Positions 22,953 to 31,090 of a DNA stretch of 64,000 nucleotides are shown in pieces (the first letter of the stretch is position 1; the number at the start of each line of letters is the position of its first letter). Below the pieces are notes generated by a model that saw only the letters and a program-made list of their open reading frames with translations, did not search any database and was not told where the DNA came from. Made by a program: the position numbers and the translations under genes. The DNA lies in NCBI RefSeq assembly GCF_002245495.1, contig NZ_NQJF01000009.1, positions 143,021-207,020 of the forward strand, read 5' to 3'. The stretch is from Oceanimonas baumannii (GTDB taxonomy: Bacteria > Pseudomonadota > Gammaproteobacteria > Enterobacterales > Aeromonadaceae).

Positions 22953-23825
22953 TCAGGCCGCCGCCAGCCCCAATGCCAGCCCGGTGGTCAATATCAGGGT
23001 CCCCCTGGCGGTCAGCGCCAGTGCCCGATTCAGCTCGGCCCCCTCGCGGGTCAGCACCAGCCTGAACCCTTGCGCCAGTGGCCACAGTCCTGCCAGCGCT
23101 ACATAGCCCCAGCCGGTCATCAGCCGCTCGGCGGCCAGCACTGCCAGTGCCAGCACCGCCCCCTGCCAGGCCCGGGCCCGGTGCAGCCCCAGCCGCAATG
23201 CCAGGGTACGTTTGCCGGCGGCGCGGTCCCCTGCCATATCACGAATATTGTTGATATTGAGCACCGCCATCGACAGCAGCCCCGCCACCAGCGCCGCCCA
23301 ACCGCCGGTAGCGGTGAGCTCGGGCCGCATCAGCCAGCCGGTGCCCAGCACCGCCACCAGGCCAAAAAACACAAACACCGCCGCATCTCCCAGCCCCAGG
23401 TAACCATAGGGACGCCGGCCCAGGGTATAACCCAGGGCAGCCAGCACCGATAGTGCACCCAACAGTAGAAAACCGAGCCAGGCAGAAACATCGCAGCCCA
23501 ACGCCAGCGCCAGCAGGGCCAGCCCACTTGCCAGCGACGCCGCTGTTACCTGTATCATGGCCCGGCGCAACTGCAGCGGGGACACTTGCCCCGAGGCCAG
23601 CACCCGCACCGGCCCGATGCGCTCAGCGCCGTCGGTACCACGCACACCATCACCATAGTCATTGGCCAGATTGGACACTATCTGCAACAGCAGCGCTGTC
23701 AGCAATGCCAGTACCAATATGCCAGGCACCACAGTACCGGCAGACGCCGCGCCCAGCACAATGGATGCCACTGCCAGCGGCAGAGTTTTGGGACGAATGG
23801 CCAGCAGCCAGGTTTTCAGGGGCAT
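22953..23825 (-). CDS. menA: 1,4-dihydroxy-2-naphthoate polyprenyltransferase
   Basis: 290 residues from ATG 23825 (MPLKTWLLAIRPKTLPLAV), the usual MenA opening; an earlier in-frame start at 23951 adds an unrelated stretch. A UbiA-superfamily membrane enzyme with about eight helices and the two aspartate motifs: NLANDYGDGVRGTD near residue 65 and NNIRDMAGDRAAGKRT near residue 190. It attaches the isoprenoid tail in menaquinone synthesis. It is divergent from the MenC-like gene; other men genes are not in the window. Confidence 0.93.
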   Translation of the reverse strand: MPLKTWLLAIRPKTLPLAVASIVLGAASAGTVVPGILVLALLTALLLQIVSNLANDYGDGVRGTDGAERIGPVRVLASGQVSPLQLRRAMIQVTAASLASGLALLALALGCDVSAWLGFLLLGALSVLAALGYTLGRRPYGYLGLGDAAVFVFFGLVAVLGTGWLMRPELTATGGWAALVAGLLSMAVLNINNIRDMAGDRAAGKRTLALRLGLHRARAWQGAVLALAVLAAERLMTGWGYVALAGLWPLAQGFRLVLTREGAELNRALALTARGTLILTTGLALGLAAA

Positions 23826-23931
23826 AAAAAGAATTCCCGCGTTAAATATTGGCCTGATGATACTCACCTGCCCCTGCAATAAACACCACTGTCGCTCGCC
23901 TGAACAGCATGTTACCTTTATGTAAAAGTAA

Positions 23932-24861
23932 ATGAATGAGAACCACCCCATGTCTGTTTCCGTTTACCGCTACTCCCTGCCGCTGACCAAGGAAAAAGTA
24001 ATCGATGGCATAGCCCTGCGTCGCCGCCATGGCTTTTATGTAAACATGAACGGGCATTGGGGCGAGGTCGCTCCGTCTGCCACCGCCGATCCCGCGGCTA
24101 CCGAAACCGAACTGCTGGCCGCCAGCGAACAACTGGATGCTGGCCTGGAGCCCAACGCCACCCTTCCCTGGGTGCGTTTTGGGCTGGGCTGTGCCCAAAC
24201 CCCGTTGGTTACTTCTCCCGCCACCAGCCTGCCGCTGCTGGAAGGTGAACGGGAAAGCATTATCCGCGCCTGGCGCTGCCGCCGGGTGCATCCCACCCAG
24301 GCCTGGCTGACTCTGACCGGCGATGTGCAGTTTGACGCCGGCCTGGTCCGGGAGTTGTCCATCCTGGTACCCGGGCTCAGGCTGATACTGGATGCCGGCG
24401 GCCGGTTAAACGAACAGCAGCTTATCGGGTTGTGGCGACACATTGACGGCCGATCCGTTGACTGGCTGCTGGATCCCGGTGCGGATGAAGCAATAACCCG
24501 TGCACTGGCCCGGGAACACGGCTGGCCGGTGGCACTCAGCGCCGACCGGTGCGGCAACGGAACACCCGCCGTTTTTGAAGAGCTCAAGGCGTTGGTGCTG
24601 CGCCCTTCCCTGCTGGGTGAACCGGCGCTGTGCCGGCAGCTTGCAAACGCCGCCCGGGCCAAAGGGTTAAAGGTGATGCTGGCAGGCAATCTGGAAAGCG
24701 GCCTGGCACACCAGCATATCGCACAACTGGCGGGCGAGCTGACCCCGGAGCGCCCTGCCCTGCTCGACGGCCTGCGTTATCTGCTGCACAGCGGCGTTAC
24801 CACGCAAGGCCAGCCGGACCCACAGCACCTCACCCTGATTTATGGCCCTGACTGTCTATAA
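23932..24861 (+). CDS. MenC-like enolase-superfamily protein, catalytic residues apparently lost
   Basis: About 309 residues (ATG 23932, or ATG 23950 for 303). The overall pattern follows E. coli o-succinylbenzoate synthase: WGEVAP, FGLGCA, LRLILDA, LVLRPSLLG, GNLESGLAHQHIAQLA. Compared with the E. coli residues as I recall them, the KxK acid-base pair (KVKVG) reads LTLTG, metal ligand E190 (LEEP) reads LLDP, D213 (AWDES) reads ALSAD, and K235 (IKPT) reads LRPS; only D161 (LDA) remains. It sits beside menA, so descent from menC is likely, but OSBS activity is doubtful. Confidence 0.7.
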   Translation: MNENHPMSVSVYRYSLPLTKEKVIDGIALRRRHGFYVNMNGHWGEVAPSATADPAATETELLAASEQLDAGLEPNATLPWVRFGLGCAQTPLVTSPATSLPLLEGERESIIRAWRCRRVHPTQAWLTLTGDVQFDAGLVRELSILVPGLRLILDAGGRLNEQQLIGLWRHIDGRSVDWLLDPGADEAITRALAREHGWPVALSADRCGNGTPAVFEELKALVLRPSLLGEPALCRQLANAARAKGLKVMLAGNLESGLAHQHIAQLAGELTPERPALLDGLRYLLHSGVTTQGQPDPQHLTLIYGPDCL

Positions 24862-24968
24862 AACCGGCATAAACGACGCACCAAACTGGTGCAAAAGGCA
24901 AGGTTTTCTTGGCATCCTGAGGGTAAATCCGTATAGTCAGGCCGATATTTCGACAGGTTCCCAAACTC

Positions 24969-26948
24969 ATGTTTCAAGACAATCCCCTGCTGGCCCAGCT
25001 CAAGCAACAAATCCGCGATACCCTTCCCACCAAGGAAGGCATGGTCAAAGGCACCTCCAAAGGCTTTGGCTTTCTCGAAGTCAGTGACAAGGAAAGCTAC
25101 TTTATTCCGCCGCCGCACATGAAAAAAGTCATGCATGGCGATCACATTACCGCCGTGCTGCGCACCGAAAACGACAAGGAACTGGTCGAGCCCGAGACCC
25201 TGATCGAGCCCGGCCTGACCCGTTTTGTGGCTCGGGTGAAGTGGTTCCGTGACCGGCTCAATATCGTGCCCGATCACCCGCTGATGAAAGACGCCATCAA
25301 GGCCCGTACCATCAAGGGGATGAACGACAAGGACCTGAAGGAAGGCGACTGGGTACTGGCGGAGCTCAAGCGTCACGCCTTGAAAGATAACGGCTTTTTT
25401 GCCGACGTTGTCGAGCTGATCGCCGGCGTAGACGATCCTATCGCCCCCTGGTGGGTAGTGCTGGCCCGCAACAGCCTGGCCAATCAGGCACCGCAGGATC
25501 GGGATGAATGGGATCTGCTGGAAGAAACCCTGCCCCGCCAGAACCTGACCGACGTGCCCTTTTTCACCATCGACAGCGAGTCCACTCAGGATATGGACGA
25601 CGCCCTCAGCGTGAAAAAGCTCGACGATGGTGGCTGGGAGCTGCTGGTCGCCATTGCCGACCCCACTGCCTATGTTGCCCACGACAGCGAGATGGACAAG
25701 GTTGCCGCCGAACGTGCCTTTACCGTGTATCTGCCGGGCCGCAATATCCCCATGCTGCCACGCACTCTGGCTGACGAGTTGTGTTCTCTGAAAGAAGGGG
25801 AAGACCGCCACGCCCTGTGTGCCCGCATTCATATCGACGCTGATGGTAAAGTGGCCGATGACGCCGACTTTTTCGCCGCCCGCATTCGCTCCCATGCCCG
25901 TCTGGCCTACAGCAAGGTCTCCGACTGGGTGGAAGGCACCGGTGACTGGCAGCCCGAGAGCGAGGTGATTGCCGGACAGCTGCGCGATCTCACTGATCTG
26001 ACCCGCGCCCGCAACAACTGGCGCAGCACCCACGCCATTGTGTTCCCGGATCGTCCCGACTTCCGCTTTGAGCTGGATGACGCCAGCAACGTAGTAGCCA
26101 TTCATGCCGATCACCGCCGCATTGCCAACCTGATGGTGGAAGAGTCCATGATTGCCGCCAACCTGGCCTGCGGCAACTGGCTGACCAAGCATTGTGGCAC
26201 CGGTGTATTTAACGTACATGCCGGCTTCGACGAAGAAAAACTGACCCAGCTGCAGGAGCTGCTGAAGGAGCACGAGGCTCCGGTAGATCCTGAAAAACTC
26301 ACTACCCTGGAAGGGTTCTGCGAGCTGCGCCGCTGGCTGGATTCCCGCGACACCAGCTATCTGGACAACCGGGTACGCCGCTTCCAGTCTTTTGCTGCCA
26401 TGAGCGTGACGCCTGGCGAGCACTACGGCCTGGGTCTGGATGCCTACGCCACCTGGACCTCACCCATTCGTAAATACGGCGACATCATTAACCACCGGCT
26501 GATCAAGGCCATTCTGGCCGAAAAAGCCCATGATGCTCATGCCCCCAATGCCGAACTGGCAGTTCACCTGTCGGAACAGCGTCGCATGCACCGCCGTGCC
26601 GAGCGTGACATCGCCGACTGGCTGTATGTACGCTACCTGCAGCCGGCCGTTGCCAACGGTCATGCCTTTGATGCCGAAATCATCGATATCGGTCGGGGCG
26701 GCGTAAAACTGCGTCTGCAGGAAAACGGGGCCGTGGTATTCATGCCTTCTTCCCTGATCCTGCCCAACCGGGATCGGCTGGAATGCAGCTGGGACGACGG
26801 CCGTGTCTACCTCGACAAACAGCCGGTATACGAGCTGGGCCAGCACATTCAGGTGATCCTGACCGAAGCCATTGAGGACACCCGCTCACTCATCGCCAAG
26901 CCGGCCATTCCGCTGGTTCCGGAGAAGCAGGAAAAGCCCGCTTCCTGA
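24969..26948 (+). CDS. rnb: Exoribonuclease II
   Basis: 659 residues, slightly longer than E. coli RNase II (644), with the same opening MFQDNPLLAQLKQQ. Order: cold-shock-like RNA-binding region (about 20-85, GFGFLEV, SYFIPPPHMKKVMHGD), second CSD, the RNB catalytic domain (about 190-530) with metal-binding aspartates in IDSESTQDMDDAL, and a C-terminal S1 domain (about 555-640). It degrades single-stranded mRNA 3' to 5'. A strong terminator follows its stop by about 20 bases. Confidence 0.96.
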   Translation: MFQDNPLLAQLKQQIRDTLPTKEGMVKGTSKGFGFLEVSDKESYFIPPPHMKKVMHGDHITAVLRTENDKELVEPETLIEPGLTRFVARVKWFRDRLNIVPDHPLMKDAIKARTIKGMNDKDLKEGDWVLAELKRHALKDNGFFADVVELIAGVDDPIAPWWVVLARNSLANQAPQDRDEWDLLEETLPRQNLTDVPFFTIDSESTQDMDDALSVKKLDDGGWELLVAIADPTAYVAHDSEMDKVAAERAFTVYLPGRNIPMLPRTLADELCSLKEGEDRHALCARIHIDADGKVADDADFFAARIRSHARLAYSKVSDWVEGTGDWQPESEVIAGQLRDLTDLTRARNNWRSTHAIVFPDRPDFRFELDDASNVVAIHADHRRIANLMVEESMIAANLACGNWLTKHCGTGVFNVHAGFDEEKLTQLQELLKEHEAPVDPEKLTTLEGFCELRRWLDSRDTSYLDNRVRRFQSFAAMSVTPGEHYGLGLDAYATWTSPIRKYGDIINHRLIKAILAEKAHDAHAPNAELAVHLSEQRRMHRRAERDIADWLYVRYLQPAVANGHAFDAEIIDIGRGGVKLRLQENGAVVFMPSSLILPNRDRLECSWDDGRVYLDKQPVYELGQHIQVILTEAIEDTRSLIAKPAIPLVPEKQEKPAS

Positions 26949-26970
26949 GGGTGAATCGCTGATACTGAAA

Positions 26971-26994
26971 AGGCCTGCAAATGCAGGCCTTTTT
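26971..26994 (+). terminator. rnb terminator
   Basis: Perfect 9-bp stem AGGCCTGCA/TGCAGGCCT with a two-base loop and a run of five T. An almost identical hairpin is found at 30191-30214 (loop TT in place of AA). Confidence 0.92.
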
Positions 26995-27000
26995 ACAAAC

Positions 27001-27087
27001 GGCTGACAGCCCTGTGCAACAGGCCATGGATCTCCGCCTGCGCGGAGATGACCCTACGGCAGAAGCAGGAATCGGATAGCAGTTCTG
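27001..27087. repeat. ~85-bp hairpin repeat, copy A
   Basis: Begins GGCTGACAGCCCTGTGCAAC and contains the perfect hairpin ATCTCCGC-CTGC-GCGGAGAT, ending GGATAGCAG. Copies B and C occur at 30083-30166 and 30221-30285. It follows directly on the rnb terminator. Confidence 0.85.
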
Positions 27088-27107
27088 ATCTGGGGTCAGC
27101 GCCCGGC

Positions 27108-27596
27108 TCAACGCGAAGAGACCACCAGAAACAGGATCGGGCTTTCGGTGTAGTTATACCAATAGTGGGCCTGGTTGGATGAGTAGAAATGTGACTGCCC
27201 AGACTCGAGAGTCATCTTTTCCTGCCCCAGCTGTAAAGTCAAAGAGCCCTTTACTACAAACACAAACTCATGACCTATATGGGAAAAAGGTTCTCCCTCG
27301 CTTTGCCCCGGCTCAAGGGTCACCAGAATGGGGTGGAATTCGGGGTTGGGAAAGGAAGCCGCCAGATCTTCATAGTAAAAAGAAACATTCTCAAGTGATC
27401 GTTCTGATTCCGCAAAAAAGATACTGGGATTCACCTCCAACACCTCTGCAATTTTACGTAAGGACTCAAGCGTAACGCTTGACTTGCCCCGTTCAACCTG
27501 TGACAGAAAGCTGATCGAGACTCCCGCTCCCTCTGAAAGAGCTTTCAACGTTAACTTTTTTTCCTTGCGAATCTTCTTCAACTGCTCGCCTAACAC
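27108..27596 (-). CDS. XRE-cupin transcriptional regulator
   Basis: 162 residues: an XRE helix-turn-helix domain (about 5-60; LGEQLKKIRKEKKLTLKALS, SISFLSQVERGKSSVTLESL) fused to a C-terminal cupin (about 90-160; HIGHEFVFVVKGSLTLQLG, SGQSHFYSSNQAHYW). Such proteins sense a small metabolite through the cupin and usually repress a neighbouring uptake/catabolic operon. It is divergent from the MHS transporter gene, whose promoter carries a perfect inverted repeat. The base composition of this cassette is visibly more AT-rich than the flanks. Confidence 0.9.
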   Translation of the reverse strand: MLGEQLKKIRKEKKLTLKALSEGAGVSISFLSQVERGKSSVTLESLRKIAEVLEVNPSIFFAESERSLENVSFYYEDLAASFPNPEFHPILVTLEPGQSEGEPFSHIGHEFVFVVKGSLTLQLGQEKMTLESGQSHFYSSNQAHYWYNYTESPILFLVVSSR

Positions 27597-27664
27597 ACAA
27601 AATCTCCCGCAACTTCAGCATTTTCGTCCCATATTCCTCCATCATACTATCAACGAAAATATTG

Positions 27665-27716
27665 TTGACAAAAAATTAACATCTACCTAGGATGAAATTG
27701 AAGTGTAACTTCAATT
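27665..27716 (+). promoter_or_regulatory. Sigma-70 promoter and repressor operator of the transporter-cyclodeaminase operon
   Basis: A -35 box TTGACA (27665-27670) and -10 box TAGGAT (27688-27693) are spaced exactly 17 bp. Just downstream, over the expected start point, lies a perfect inverted repeat with 9-bp arms AATTGAAGT and ACTTCAATT around GTA (27696-27716). This position is classic for a repressor, most simply the divergent XRE-cupin protein. Confidence 0.8.
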
Positions 27717-27738
27717 CAGTGGATGATGAGGAAACATA

Positions 27739-29022
27739 ATGGATAAAAAAACACGGCGGGTGCTGATTGCCAGCCTGGTCGGCAGCTCAATCGAATGGTT
27801 TGATTACTTTCTGTACGGCACCATGGCCGCACTCGTTTTTAATCAAATATTCTTTGTCAGTGACGACCCAACACTCGGCTTGATCATAGCTTATGCCTCC
27901 TTTGCTTTATCGTTCTTTATCCGCCCCTTTGGTGGAATAATATTCAGTCATATCGGTGACCGCATTGGACGCAAGAAAACCCTTGTTATTACCTTAAGCC
28001 TGATGGGGGCATCAACCTTTGCCATGGGGTTGCTGCCTACTTATCAAGCCATTGGTGTTGCCGCTCCCATACTGCTGATTACACTGCGCCTTATCCAGGG
28101 GCTGGGCATCGGTGGCGAATGGGGTGGTGCACTGCTGCTGGCCACTGAATATGCGCCACCGGAAAAGCGCGGTTTCTTCGGTTCCATTCCACAAATGGGC
28201 GTCACCATTGGTATGGTGATGGGAACACTCGCCCTCTGGATTATGAATTTACTGCCTGAAGATTCCTTTATGACCTGGGGATGGCGTGTACCCTTTATTC
28301 TAAGCGCCCTGCTTGTTGTATTCGGACTCTGGATCCGTAAAGGAATAGACGAAACACCCGAGTTCCAGGCCGTTAAAAACAGTGGTGAGATCCCTAAGAT
28401 TCCCTTAGTTGAAACACTGCGTTACCACTGGCGAGAAGTGTTAATTACCATTGGAGCCAAAGTAGTAGAAACAGCGCCTTTCTATATTTTCAGCACCTTT
28501 ATTGTTTCTTATGCCACAACCAATCTTAACTTCTCGCGTTCCGCTACGCTGGGAGCCGTTATGATTGCCACTGTGGTAACCACCATACTTATTCCTATTA
28601 TGGGGGCTCTATCCGACCGTATAGGACGTAAAAAAATGTATGTTGCCGGCACCCTGGCAATGATGGCCTATGCCTTCCCCTACTTCTGGTTGCTCCACCA
28701 GGGCAGTGTCACCCTTCTGGTAATAGCAACCGTTATTGGGTTGGGAATTATCTGGGCACCAATAACAGCGGTTCTAGGCACCATGTTTTCTGAAATCTTT
28801 GATGCCAAGGTACGCTATACCGGTGTTTCTCTGGGTTACCAGATTGGTGCCGCCATTGCCGGCGGAACAGCGCCACTGGTAGCAACCGCGCTGCTTGCCA
28901 CCTTTGACAACTCTTATGTGCCAGTATCTATTTACATAATTTTTACCGCTCTCATTTCGCTGCTTTCTATCTGCTCGATTAAAGCCCAAGCACCTCAAAG
29001 AGCACCTCAGCCAGCATACTGA
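27739..29022 (+). CDS. MFS transporter, metabolite:H+ symporter (MHS) family
   Basis: 427 residues with twelve membrane helices. The MHS opening is present (ASLVGSSIEWFDYFLYGTMAAL), with the MFS loop DRIGRKKTLVITL after helix 2 and its repeat DRIGRKKMY after helix 8, and RLIQGLGIGGEWGGALLLATEYAP in helix 4-5. Relatives carry shikimate, proline/betaine, citrate or ketoglutarate. It is followed 56 bases later by an ornithine cyclodeaminase-like gene, suggesting import of an amino acid or imino acid substrate. The substrate itself is not readable. Confidence 0.9.
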   Translation: MDKKTRRVLIASLVGSSIEWFDYFLYGTMAALVFNQIFFVSDDPTLGLIIAYASFALSFFIRPFGGIIFSHIGDRIGRKKTLVITLSLMGASTFAMGLLPTYQAIGVAAPILLITLRLIQGLGIGGEWGGALLLATEYAPPEKRGFFGSIPQMGVTIGMVMGTLALWIMNLLPEDSFMTWGWRVPFILSALLVVFGLWIRKGIDETPEFQAVKNSGEIPKIPLVETLRYHWREVLITIGAKVVETAPFYIFSTFIVSYATTNLNFSRSATLGAVMIATVVTTILIPIMGALSDRIGRKKMYVAGTLAMMAYAFPYFWLLHQGSVTLLVIATVIGLGIIWAPITAVLGTMFSEIFDAKVRYTGVSLGYQIGAAIAGGTAPLVATALLATFDNSYVPVSIYIIFTALISLLSICSIKAQAPQRAPQPAY

Positions 29023-29078
29023 CATCATTATCCTGGCCCGGATTAAGTCCGGGCTTTTCATTACAGGAGAAACCCTAT

Positions 29079-30026
29079 ATGAAAATCATCAATGAATCCG
29101 AGATTCAGCAATTTTATCATATGAAGCATGCTGTTCGAGATGTAGAAAACATACTTCGCATGATTTCAGCTGGTCGCATTATCAATCCTCACCGGACTGT
29201 TATTCCAGTAAAAGATAAAAATGGGTCTGTTCTTTATATGCCCTGCTCGGATGGAAATGAATTTGGTGCAATAAAAATAGTTTCCATCTTTCCCCTTAAT
29301 CCGGAGCAAAACCTGCCAACCACCCAAGGCAAAATTTTGCTGACCGAGCTGCAAACCGGCGAGCACCTTAGTCTTATAGATGGCTCCTATCTTACCCGTC
29401 TGCGCACCGGAGCCCTGAGTGCTATTTCCTGCAAATATCTGGCCCGTCAGGACAGCAAGACTTTGGCCGTTATCGGCACCGGTGCCATGGCCTTTGAACA
29501 GGTTCTGGGTGTACTGGAAACACTCCCTATTGAGACTATTTTCCTGGTTAACCGAACACCAGAAAAAGCACAAGACTTCGCAGATCGTTTAGCAAGATTT
29601 GGCGTTAAAGCCAGAACTGAAATCGTTACCGATGCTGATAAAGCCGTTGCCAATGCTGACGTGGTCTGCTGTGCAACACGCTCTACCCAAGATGTTTTCT
29701 CGGCGGCAGCAGTCAAACCTGGCACCCACATTATGGGCGTAGGAAGCTATTTACCTGAAATGCGGGAGATCCCTGTAAACCTGATTCCACAGGCCGATGC
29801 CATTTATGTTGACGACCTGGACGGTGTAAAAGCAGAGGCAGGTGAACTGATTGACGCAGAAAACCAGGGCATCTGGAATTTTAATAAAGTGACCGGCTCT
29901 CTCAATAATCTGCTGGATACCCCCTATACCCGCAAAGAGGATGAGATCACCATCTTCAAATCTGTAGGTGCCGCCCACTTTGATCTTGCTGTTGCGAAAG
30001 GTGTTTACCAATTGTTTCAAGAGTAA
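29079..30026 (+). CDS. Ornithine cyclodeaminase / mu-crystallin family protein
   Basis: 315 residues with the family pattern: N-terminal substrate domain (KIVSIFPLNPEQNLPTTQG, LLTELQTGEHLSLIDGSYLTRLRTGALSAISCKYLA) and a Rossmann NAD(P) domain with GTGAMAFEQVL near residue 135. The C-terminal end has the SVGAAHFDLAVAK motif. Family members are ornithine cyclodeaminases, alanine or ketimine reductases, or ectoine-catabolism enzymes. CAGGAGA precedes the ATG. It likely shares the transporter's transcript and regulator. Confidence 0.88.
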   Translation: MKIINESEIQQFYHMKHAVRDVENILRMISAGRIINPHRTVIPVKDKNGSVLYMPCSDGNEFGAIKIVSIFPLNPEQNLPTTQGKILLTELQTGEHLSLIDGSYLTRLRTGALSAISCKYLARQDSKTLAVIGTGAMAFEQVLGVLETLPIETIFLVNRTPEKAQDFADRLARFGVKARTEIVTDADKAVANADVVCCATRSTQDVFSAAAVKPGTHIMGVGSYLPEMREIPVNLIPQADAIYVDDLDGVKAEAGELIDAENQGIWNFNKVTGSLNNLLDTPYTRKEDEITIFKSVGAAHFDLAVAKGVYQLFQE

Positions 30027-30082
30027 GACGGTAATCATCTGGCCAACCTCTGATCACTCCGGTTGATGATCAGCAACAAAAC

Positions 30083-30166
30083 GGCTGGCAGCCCTGTGCA
30101 ACATGCCATGGATCTCCGCCTGCGCGGAGATGACATCGCAGCAGCAGGCTGTGGATAGCAGAACTG
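30083..30166. repeat. ~85-bp hairpin repeat, copy B
   Basis: Begins GGCTGGCAGCCCTGTGCAAC, carries the same hairpin ATCTCCGC-CTGC-GCGGAGAT and ends GGATAGCAG, matching copy A at 27001 over its full length with scattered changes. It lies just past the cyclodeaminase gene and before the second copy of the terminator. Confidence 0.85.
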
Positions 30167-30190
30167 GCATCGACCTGACCATCAGACTAA

Positions 30191-30214
30191 AGGCCTGCAT
30201 TTGCAGGCCTTTTT
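30191..30214. terminator. Bidirectional terminator, twin of the rnb terminator
   Basis: Stem AGGCCTGCA/TGCAGGCCT with loop TT and T-run (plus strand); A residues on the other side allow use from the minus strand, where pcaD ends at 30280. It is a near copy of 26971-26994. Confidence 0.85.
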
Positions 30215-30220
30215 ACCAGT

Positions 30221-30285
30221 GGCTGACAGCCCTGTGCAGCAGGCCGTGATCTCCGCGCAGGCGGAGATCACACCAGCAATCAGCC
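30221..30285. repeat. Hairpin repeat, copy C
   Basis: Begins GGCTGACAGCCCTGTGCAGC directly after the second terminator, as copy A does after the rnb terminator. Its hairpin is GATCTCCGC-GCAG-GCGGAGATC, so the loop is inverted relative to copies A and B. The right end touches the pcaD stop. Confidence 0.75.
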
Positions 30286-31062
30286 GATATGTTTAAGCAG
30301 CAGCTCGGCAAACTGCGCCGGTGCTTCTACCGAGGGCACGTGGCCCACCTGTTCCAGGATCACCGGTGCGTCCGCCCCGGCACAGCAGGCCAGGTGTTCC
30401 AGGGATTCCGGCGGGGTGGCGACGTCATCACGACCACCAACCAGCAGCAACGACACATCATGTTCTTTCAGCTGTTCACTGAAGTTGCTGGCCCCCAGCA
30501 TCTCGCACAGCAGGGCGTAGCTGTTGGCATTGCCCCGGCCCATGATGGTGCTCCAGCCCGGCTGCAGGGCCGGTTCACGCTCACAGGCCAGCGGCCCGAA
30601 CCAGCGCGGAACAATCTCGTTTGCCATCACTGCCAGACCATTTTCACGTACAGCTCCTGCCCGTGCCTGCCAGGCCTCGGCGGTGCCGATGACCGCACCG
30701 GTATTGGTGAGGGTGGCAGAGAGCAGGCGGCCGGCATTGGTGCTCAGCAATTGCTGGCCAATCACGCCACCGATAGAGGTGCCGACAAAGTGAAACCGTC
30801 CGCCACCAGCCATCTCGACCAGGGCCAGCACTTCCTCCGCCAGAGCAGCGGGGGTAATACGCTCATCACGCCAGGCTGCGCTGCTGCCATGGCCGGGCAG
30901 ATCCCAGCTCAGTACCCGGTAACGGGGCAACAGTTCCGGCAGCAGGTCGTCCCACACTGCCTGAGTCATGCCCAGGGGATGCGCCAGTACCACCAGCGGC
31001 CGAGAAGGGTCGCCCAGCAGGCGGTAGCCCACAGCACGATCGTTTATGTTCAGAAATGACAT
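30280..31062 (-). CDS. pcaD: 3-oxoadipate enol-lactonase
   Basis: 260 residues, alpha/beta hydrolase. The start is ATG 31062 (MSFLNINDRAVGYRLLGDP) with GGAGG upstream. Nucleophile elbow GTSIGG near residue 93, oxyanion region AHPLGMTQAVWDD, catalytic histidine in GHVPSVEAP near the C-terminus. It hydrolyses beta-ketoadipate enol-lactone, the product of CatC, so it serves both cat branches here. Last gene of pcaIJFD, consistent with no catD in the cluster. Confidence 0.92.
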   Translation of the reverse strand: MSFLNINDRAVGYRLLGDPSRPLVVLAHPLGMTQAVWDDLLPELLPRYRVLSWDLPGHGSSAAWRDERITPAALAEEVLALVEMAGGGRFHFVGTSIGGVIGQQLLSTNAGRLLSATLTNTGAVIGTAEAWQARAGAVRENGLAVMANEIVPRWFGPLACEREPALQPGWSTIMGRGNANSYALLCEMLGASNFSEQLKEHDVSLLLVGGRDDVATPPESLEHLACCAGADAPVILEQVGHVPSVEAPAQFAELLLKHIG

Positions 31063-31090
31063 TGTGCCTCCAACTGATAAGAGTCTCGCC

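Noticed and set aside
26900..30300. Insertion sequence or transposon carrying the AT-rich cassette
   Set aside because: No transposase or integrase frame and no terminal inverted repeat with target duplication could be identified; only the terminator-hairpin modules are shared, so I describe it as a cassette.
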